Assembly (NCBI GenBank): GCA_034142505.1
Contig: JAWZDV010000054.1
Location: 1 to 64,000 of the forward strand
Source of the DNA: Hungatella_A sp034142505
GTDB lineage: Bacteria > Bacillota > Clostridia > Lachnospirales > Lachnospiraceae
Length of the DNA: 64,000 nt
Reading direction: 5' to 3'
The translations under genes were made by a program, and so were the position numbers. This document shows positions 59,137 through 64,000 of the stretch, in pieces. The notes beneath the pieces are model-generated. The model saw only the letters and a list, made by a program, of their open reading frames with translations, had not been told where the DNA came from and made no database searches. How positions within the stretch are numbered: position 1 is the stretch's first letter; every line of letters begins with the position of its first letter.

Positions 59137-60573
59137 ATGGGAAAAGTATTGTATTTGGAGTGTAATTCGGGGATAAGCGGAGATATGACAGTTGGGGCGC
59201 TGCTGGATTTGGGTGCTGACAGAGAGGTACTGGAACAGGCGCTTGGAAGTTTGGGGGTGGAAGGCTATCACCTGCATTTTGGGCGGAAAGTGGTTTCTGG
59301 GTTGGATGCATATGATTTTGATGTTCATTTGGAAGAGGATGAGCATGATCATGGTCACGGCCATCATCACGATCATGAACACAGTCAAGAAGACGACCAC
59401 GGTCATCATCACGATCATGAACATGGCCAAGAAGACGGTCACGGCCATCATCACGATCATGAACATGGACAAAAAGACGGTCACAGTCATAATCATGAAC
59501 ATGGCCAGGAAGACGTCCACGGTCATCATCACGATCATGAACATGGCCAGAAAGACGGCCACGGCCATCATCATGACCACCCCCATCCCCACACTCATAT
59601 TCACAGAAATTTAAATGACATATACCAAATAATAGACCGTTTAAATTCCAACGACCACGTAAAATCCCTGGCAAAAAAGATGTTTCTGATCGTTGCTGAG
59701 GCAGAGTCTAAGGCGCATGGATTACCGCTAAACCAGGTTCATTTTCATGAAGTGGGAGCAATTGACTCAATTGTAGACATTATCAGTGTTGCGGTTTTAG
59801 TAGACAACCTGGGTGTGGACGACATTGTGGTGTCGCCGCTGTCGGAAGGCCGGGGGCATGTGCATTGCCAGCACGGTATCCTTCCGGTTCCAGTGCCGGC
59901 CACCGCGAATATTGCATCGGCATACAACCTGAAACTGCATTTGACGGACAATGACGGAGAGATGGTAACCCCAACCGGCGCGGCTATCGCCGCGGCGCTG
60001 CGGACCAGAGAGGATTTGCCCGAGTCCTGCCGCCTGTTAAAAACCGGAATGGGCGCTGGAAATCGTGTATACAAACAGGCCAATGTCCTCCGAGCCATGC
60101 TTCTGGAGACAGATTCGGAACAGTCAAGAGGAACAGATATGTGGATCATGGAAACCAACATCGATGATTGCAGCGGTGAAATGCTTGGCTTCGCCATGGA
60201 ACTTCTTCTGGACGCAGGTGCGGCAGATGTCTGGTACACGCCCATTTACATGAAAAAGAACCGCCCGGCATATATGATGTCGGTTCTCTACGACCCAAAC
60301 AGCCGGGAAAAGCTGGAAGACATCATTCTGACACAGACTACCACCATCGGAATCCGCCATTACCCAGTGGCCAGAACGGTTCTAACCCGAACAAAATCAA
60401 CCATAGACACTATCTATGGACCCGCAGAGGTTAAGTTCTGCCGCCACAAAGAGAAAACTTACTGTTACCCGGAATACGAGAGCGTTCGGCGCATCAGCAG
60501 AGAACAGAATCTGGACTACCAGAGCGTATACTATGAGATCCGCCGGACAGCAGAGGAAAACCAGAATGAATAA
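59137..60573 (+). CDS. Nickel-pincer cofactor biosynthesis protein LarC, with His-rich insert
   Basis: 478 aa, one continuous frame. LarC inserts nickel into the sulfurated precursor using CTP. N-terminus VLYLECNSGISGDMTVGALLDLG and VHFHEVGAIDSIVDIISVAVLVDNL, then GMGAGNRVYKQANVLRAML and METNIDDCSGEMLGFAMELLLDAGAADVWYTPIYMKKNRPAYMMSVL are typical LarC. Residues about 67-154 are a His/Asp/Glu/Gly-rich block of about five 14-residue repeats. In Lactobacillus plantarum larC is split as larC1/larC2 joined by programmed frameshifting; here it is a normal single ORF. Two nt separate it from larB; it overlaps larE by 8 nt. Confidence 0.93.
   Translation: MGKVLYLECNSGISGDMTVGALLDLGADREVLEQALGSLGVEGYHLHFGRKVVSGLDAYDFDVHLEEDEHDHGHGHHHDHEHSQEDDHGHHHDHEHGQEDGHGHHHDHEHGQKDGHSHNHEHGQEDVHGHHHDHEHGQKDGHGHHHDHPHPHTHIHRNLNDIYQIIDRLNSNDHVKSLAKKMFLIVAEAESKAHGLPLNQVHFHEVGAIDSIVDIISVAVLVDNLGVDDIVVSPLSEGRGHVHCQHGILPVPVPATANIASAYNLKLHLTDNDGEMVTPTGAAIAAALRTREDLPESCRLLKTGMGAGNRVYKQANVLRAMLLETDSEQSRGTDMWIMETNIDDCSGEMLGFAMELLLDAGAADVWYTPIYMKKNRPAYMMSVLYDPNSREKLEDIILTQTTTIGIRHYPVARTVLTRTKSTIDTIYGPAEVKFCRHKEKTYCYPEYESVRRISREQNLDYQSVYYEIRRTAEENQNE
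59338..59592 (+). repeat. 42-bp coding repeats of the LarC His-rich block
   Basis: Five copies, most of them 42 nt, of a GGTCATCATCACGATCATGAA-type unit, translating to GHHHDHEHGQxDxH. One copy is shortened to 36 nt and one expanded, giving length variation in frame. Nickel storage is the likely role. Confidence 0.8.
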
Positions 60574-61396
60574 AAAACAAAAACTGGAAGCAAAAATGAC
60601 AGAGCTGGCATCAGAAGACATCTGTCTGGCATTTTCCGGAGGCGTGGATTCCAGCCTTCTGTTAAAGGCGGCGGTGGATGCGGCGGCTCAAACTGGAAAA
60701 AGCGTGTATGCGGTAACCTTTGACAGCAGGCTTCATCCGTCCTGTGATCTGGAGATCGCCAGGGCGGTGGCTTCGGAGCTGGGCGGAATCCATGAGGTGA
60801 TAACCGTCGATGAACTGGAGCAGGAAGAAATCCGGATGAATCCTACAAACCGATGTTATTTATGCAAACGTCATTTATTTCAGAGTTTAAAAGATTTTGC
60901 TGCTATAAAGGGCGTGTATACGATCATTGACGGCACCAATGAGGATGATCTTCATGTGTACCGGCCGGGAATTGCGGCTTTGAAGGAGCTGGGCATACTC
61001 AGCCCCCTGGCAGAACTGCATATCACAAAAGAGATGGTAAAATCATTGGCTGCCGATTACGGAATTTCCGTGGCTTCAAGACCATCCACCCCCTGCATGG
61101 CAACCAGACTTCCCTACCATACGGAAATCTGCTATGAGACCCTGGAACAGATCGCCAAAGGAGAAGCGTTCTTAAGGGAACAGGTGGTAGGAAATGTGAG
61201 GCTGCGCCTGCATGGCGACATTGCCAGAATAGAGGTGGACGACAGCTCCATGCCAGCCGTTCTGCAAAAGCGGCATGAGATATCCGCGTATCTAAAAGAA
61301 TTGGGATTTCTTTATATCACCATAGACTTAGAGGGATTTCGTTCAGGAAGCATGGATATTCACGTTTTAAAAGACAAAGAGAGGCAGAGGCTATGA
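60566..61396 (+). CDS. Nickel-pincer cofactor biosynthesis sulfurtransferase LarE
   Basis: 276 aa PP-loop ATP pyrophosphatase. SGGVDSS at 24-30 is the PP-loop, NRCYLCKRHLF (106-114) is conserved in LarE, and Cys177 in RPSTPCMATRLPYHTEI is at the position of the sacrificial Cys of L. plantarum LarE, which donates its sulfur to the cofactor and becomes dehydroalanine. No three-Cys cluster of the 4Fe-4S type is evident, so the sacrificial mechanism is likely. ATG 60566 overlaps the larC end by 8 nt; an upstream frame-open extension is not expected to be used. Confidence 0.92.
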   Translation: MNKKQKLEAKMTELASEDICLAFSGGVDSSLLLKAAVDAAAQTGKSVYAVTFDSRLHPSCDLEIARAVASELGGIHEVITVDELEQEEIRMNPTNRCYLCKRHLFQSLKDFAAIKGVYTIIDGTNEDDLHVYRPGIAALKELGILSPLAELHITKEMVKSLAADYGISVASRPSTPCMATRLPYHTEICYETLEQIAKGEAFLREQVVGNVRLRLHGDIARIEVDDSSMPAVLQKRHEISAYLKELGFLYITIDLEGFRSGSMDIHVLKDKERQRL

Positions 61397-62235
61397 TCGA
61401 TGTCTATGTTGCAAGCGCTTTCAGTAAAAATGGCTGCGGGGGAAATAAAGCCGGTGTTGTAGTAAACAATGATTCCTTAACAGAAACAGACAAAATGAGA
61501 CTGGCTCATCAATTAGGATATTCAGAGACAGCCTTCCTATCTCCATCAGAGACAGCCGATTTCAAGCTGGAATATTTCACGCCCACGGAAGAAGTTCCTC
61601 TGTGTGGTCATGCAACAATCGGAACCTTCATTGTATTGCGGGAACTGGGGAAGTTGGATCGCCCGGAGTTTACCATTGAGACAAAGTCCGGGATCTTAAA
61701 CATAACTGTTGCGGAAGACGGATTGATTTTTATGGAGCAGAATCTTCCCAGGTTCTATGAGACTTTAAAACAGCAGGATCTAAGTGCCTGCTTGAATGCT
61801 AATTATATAGATGAGAAGCTGCCCATTCAGATTGTGTCCACAGGATTAAAGGATATCCTGGTCCCCGTGGACAGCCAGGCCCATTTAGAAGAGCTGGACC
61901 CCTGTATGGAAGAAATCTCCGCCATAAGCAAAGAAAAAAATGTTGTCGGAATCCATGCATTTACCCTCGTCAAAGATAAAACGGTGACTGCCATATGCCG
62001 GAATTTCGCTCCTTTATATGGGATTGATGAGGAGTCGGCAACGGGAACGTCCAACTGTGCGCTGGCCTGCTATCTATTTAAGCACGGACAGCGGCAGCAC
62101 CAGTACATTTTTGAACAGGGCTATCATTTAAATAATATCTCTCAGATCATAGTTCGTATGAATTATGAGAACCAGTTAATAAAAAATGTATTCGTTGGAG
62201 GTTATGGATATTTAGACTGCCGGAAAACAATGTGA
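61393..62235 (+). CDS. PhzF-family protein (isomerase-like)
   Basis: 280 aa. Two-lobe PhzF fold: VYVASAFSKNGCGGNKAGVVV, YSETAFLSPS with the conserved Glu, FTPTEEVPLCGHATIG, and in the second lobe RNFAPLYGIDEESATGTSNCALACYL. PhzF enzymes catalyse isomerisations of small molecules; most are uncharacterised and have nothing to do with phenazines. It overlaps larE by ATGA, so it belongs to the NPN cofactor operon, possibly making or using the substrate of a LarA-type enzyme. Confidence 0.85.
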   Translation: MIDVYVASAFSKNGCGGNKAGVVVNNDSLTETDKMRLAHQLGYSETAFLSPSETADFKLEYFTPTEEVPLCGHATIGTFIVLRELGKLDRPEFTIETKSGILNITVAEDGLIFMEQNLPRFYETLKQQDLSACLNANYIDEKLPIQIVSTGLKDILVPVDSQAHLEELDPCMEEISAISKEKNVVGIHAFTLVKDKTVTAICRNFAPLYGIDEESATGTSNCALACYLFKHGQRQHQYIFEQGYHLNNISQIIVRMNYENQLIKNVFVGGYGYLDCRKTM

Positions 62236-62244
62236 TATTTAAGA

Positions 62245-62289
62245 CATACCATAAGGTATGCCCTTGAGGGCAGGTTGCGCTATGTGCAA
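62245..62289 (+). other. Cluster of three small hairpins after the PhzF gene
   Basis: CATACC/GGTATG (62245-62250, 62255-62260), the palindrome GCCCTTGAGGGC (62260-62271) and TTGC/GCAA (62275-62278, 62286-62289) follow one another without gaps, just before the terminator. A conserved 3' UTR or small-RNA structure is conceivable; I know no family with this form. Confidence 0.35.
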
Positions 62290-62307
62290 TGAAAGTATTG
62301 GATATTA

Positions 62308-62360
62308 TAAAAAGAGGAGATATCAGGAAAAAGCGTTTTTTCTTGATATCTCCTCTTTTA
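62308..62360. terminator. Strong terminator of the ABC-lar-PhzF operon
   Basis: AAAAGAGGAGATATCA (62310-62325) pairs with TGATATCTCCTCTTTT (62344-62359), with A/T-rich inner pairing. A/T runs on both sides make it bidirectional. Confidence 0.85.
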
Positions 62361-62479
62361 TCTTGCATAAAACAACTAAAAACAAGAAAGGGCTTTCTAT
62401 TATATATTACTATTGTACAAAACAAAACACATAAAATTGTACTAAATAGCTAAATATACAGGAATTAAACCAGTTTATA

Positions 62480-62507
62480 TTGACAAAATACCATGCAATG
62501 CTATAAT
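62480..62507 (+). promoter_or_regulatory. Promoter of the dehydrogenase-permease operon
   Basis: -35 TTGACA (62480-62485), 16-nt spacer, -10 TATAAT (62502-62507). Confidence 0.7.
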
Positions 62508-62516
62508 GAAACCATA

Positions 62517-62530
62517 AGAAAGCGCTTTCT
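62517..62530. promoter_or_regulatory. cre-like palindrome at the transcription start
   Basis: AGAAAGCGCTTTCT, a perfect 14-bp palindrome fitting the catabolite-responsive element core (GAAAGCGCTTTC), sits 9 nt downstream of the -10 box, where a bound CcpA or other LacI/GntR protein would block transcription. Regulation by CcpA is inference. Confidence 0.55.
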
Positions 62531-62591
62531 CAAACGGAGGAAAAGCGAAACAAACCAGAACCATTTATAACAGGTAAAAGGAGAGAGAACC

Positions 62592-63599
62592 ATGAGAGTT
62601 CAGTATGAAGAGTTATTAAAGAAATTCCAGGTGATTTTAGAGAGCAGAGGTTTTTCCAAGGAGCATGCCGCGGATGCCGCCAGTGTATTTGCAAAGAACA
62701 GTCTGGACGGTGTTTATTCCCACGGCTGTAACCGTTTCCCCAGAGTGATCAGTTATCTGGATAAAGGAGAGATCGATTCAAAAGCGATTGCGACCTGTGA
62801 ATCCTCCATGGGAGCCATCGAGCGCTGGAATGGACATCGTGGATTCGGACCTCTGAATGCCAAGCTGGCTATGGACCGTGCCTGTGAGCTGGCAAAGGAA
62901 TTTGGTGTCGGAGTCGTGGCGCTGGGCAACAACAACCACTGGATGAGAGGCGGCAGCTACGGCTGGCAGGCGGCGGACCAGGGCTGTATCGGTATCTGCT
63001 GGTCCAACACCATGCCGAACATGCCGGCATGGGGCGGCAGGGACAGAAAAATCGGCAATAACCCCTTTATTATGGCAATTCCGAGAAGCAACGGGAAACA
63101 TGCGGTCATCGACTGTGCGGTATCCCAGTTCTCTTATGGTAAAATAGAAGAAGCAAGATTAAAAGGGCAGCAGCTGCCGGTTCCCGGCGGGTACGATACA
63201 GAAGGCAACTTGACCACCGATCCGGCAGAGATCGAGAAGACATGGCGGGTGCTCCCAATGGGATACTGGAAGGGAAGCGGCATTTCCATCGCGCTGGATT
63301 TGATCGCCACTGTGTTGACCAATGCCAATTCCGTCCACAAAATTGGAACCTTCGACGACGAGGTGGGCTTATCCCAGGTAATGATCGCCATTGACCCGTC
63401 CAAGTTCAACACCACCGAGGAAACAGACGCTATTGTGGAAGAGATTGTTGCAGATATCCAGGCATCGATCCCGGCCGCCGAAGGCGGCCAGGTGTATTAC
63501 CCGGGGGAACTGGAGTTAAAGACGAGAGAAGAAAATTTAGCAAACGGAATCCCGGTCATTGATGAAGTTTGGGAGACCTTAAACTCACTTGAGCGGTAA
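62592..63599 (+). CDS. 2,3-diketo-L-gulonate reductase-like dehydrogenase (YiaK/DlgD, Ldh2 family)
   Basis: 335 aa NAD(P)-dependent oxidoreductase of the malate/lactate dehydrogenase-2 family. DGVYSHGCNRFPRVISYL, VGVVALGNNNHWMRGGSYGWQAADQGCIGICWSNT, MPAWGGRDRKIGNNPFIMAIP and VLPMGYWKGSGISIALDLIATVL match E. coli YiaK closely. The enzyme reduces a 2,3-diketo-L-gulonate or related 2-keto acid to the hydroxy acid. AAGGAGAGAGAACC precedes ATG 62592. It heads a new operon with a permease; the Ula-type PTS at the left end of the window could feed ascorbate-derived acids but is not linked. Confidence 0.85.
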   Translation: MRVQYEELLKKFQVILESRGFSKEHAADAASVFAKNSLDGVYSHGCNRFPRVISYLDKGEIDSKAIATCESSMGAIERWNGHRGFGPLNAKLAMDRACELAKEFGVGVVALGNNNHWMRGGSYGWQAADQGCIGICWSNTMPNMPAWGGRDRKIGNNPFIMAIPRSNGKHAVIDCAVSQFSYGKIEEARLKGQQLPVPGGYDTEGNLTTDPAEIEKTWRVLPMGYWKGSGISIALDLIATVLTNANSVHKIGTFDDEVGLSQVMIAIDPSKFNTTEETDAIVEEIVADIQASIPAAEGGQVYYPGELELKTREENLANGIPVIDEVWETLNSLER

Positions 63600-63634
63600 C
63601 AATGCGGTAATAACAGAGAGGGAGAGATAAATCA

Positions 63635-64000
63635 ATGGAATATATCATAGGAATTTTGATTTTAGTTTCATTCTTCGGCCTGGCCTTCTATGCGGCAAGA
63701 GGTGGCAACTTGATGATGGGAATGCTGGTTATGGCGATTCTCTGGACCTTGCTGCCGATGATCGGCAACACCTTTGCCACTAACCCGGCATTTATAGCGG
63801 CTAATGCGGATTCCATCAACATTACCTGGATTCAGGCATTTTCCAAAGTATTTCAGAGCGGTCCGGAGGGCTGGGGGTCCGTTCTTGTCAATGTGGTGTT
63901 CGGCGCATGGTTTGGCCGTGTGCTTCTGGAGACCGGCATTGCTTCCACGCTGATCCGCAAGACCACAGAACTGGGCGGCGACAAACCGGCAGTTACCTGT
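63635..64000 (+). CDS. Start of a GntP/ArsB-NhaD-type carboxylate permease (runs off the window)
   Basis: 122 residues seen, frame open to the window edge. MEYIIGILILVSFFGLAFYA then ARGGNLMMGMLVMAILWTLL are two membrane helices, and LVNVVFGAWFGRVLLETGIASTLIRKTTELGGDKPA resembles the first re-entrant region of GntP-like sugar-acid permeases. GGGAGAG lies 8 nt upstream. Downstream of a diketogulonate-reductase-like gene, it probably imports a sugar acid. Confidence 0.55.
   Translation, partial: MEYIIGILILVSFFGLAFYAARGGNLMMGMLVMAILWTLLPMIGNTFATNPAFIAANADSINITWIQAFSKVFQSGPEGWGSVLVNVVFGAWFGRVLLETGIASTLIRKTTELGGDKPAVTC

Noticed and set aside
59338..59592. CRISPR-like array of repeats
   Set aside because: Units of 36-48 nt are contiguous with no spacers and translate in frame to His-rich protein sequence.
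61393..62235. Phenazine biosynthesis gene
   Set aside because: No other phz genes are present; the PhzF fold is widespread with unrelated or unknown roles.

Overview
The window looks like a chromosome segment of a gut Clostridium-cluster XIVa / Lachnospiraceae bacterium (Firmicutes, moderate G+C). Grounds: strong AGGAGG-type ribosome binding sites, sigma-A promoters, a FabK/FabT-box type II fatty-acid operon with a fused AccD-AccA, PRD regulators, YesMN two-component systems, many oligopeptide-type ABC transporters, and lipoboxes on the binding proteins. It is carbohydrate and carboxylate metabolism with a few acquired or decaying islands. No rRNA, tRNA, CRISPR array or intact insertion sequence was seen.

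Layout. 1-1300: the left edge is the regulatory leader of a ribosomal-protection tetracycline-resistance gene (tet(M)/(O)/(W) type) reading leftwards out of the window, followed by a small P-loop kinase and a gene remnant. 1400-6350: an ascorbate-type PTS (EIIC, EIIB, EIIA, leftward), its divergent PRD/EIIB/EIIA regulator and a SIS-domain protein. 6400-9150: a secreted Cys/His-rich repeat protein, an ECF sigma factor, an RsgI-like anti-sigma protein and a CAP-domain wall protein. 9300-17430: an Opp-type ABC importer with an N-acetylneuraminate-lyase-like aldolase and a beta-propeller hydrolase-like protein. 17476-20120: topoisomerase III and an orphan RelB/DinJ antitoxin whose toxin is reduced to a stub. 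20200-29390: YesMN-like two-component system divergent from an SsuABC-type importer with two permeases and two ATPases, ending in a cytoplasmic sulfatase. 29460-35600: membrane-anchored alpha/beta hydrolase, MarR regulator and a heterodimeric ABC exporter, all leftward.

35640-46550: the complete fatty-acid initiation and elongation operon fabH-acpP-fabK-fabD-fabG-fabF-accB-fabZ-accC-accDA plus a nitronate-monooxygenase-like flavoprotein, with two FabT-like boxes. 46660-51260: an AAA-ATPase/nuclease protein, then a gene graveyard: broken DUF4143 ATPase, LacI regulator and beta-glucosidase truncated against each other, a Tn916-type XRE regulator remnant, and a DUF1016 nuclease gene with an amber stop.

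51750-62240: a LacI regulator followed by what appears to be one long operon: NikA/OppA-type binding protein, two permeases, two ATPases, then larB, larC, larE (synthesis of the nickel-pincer nucleotide cofactor) and a PhzF-like protein. I infer that the transporter supplies nickel (or a nickel chelate) to the cofactor pathway; no larA-like apoenzyme is in the window. Three ~41-bp repeats with ATGA-coupled mini-ORFs lie between its permease genes, and larC carries a long His-rich repeat. 62480-64000: a 2,3-diketo-L-gulonate reductase-like gene behind a promoter with a cre-like palindrome, and the start of a permease that runs off the window.
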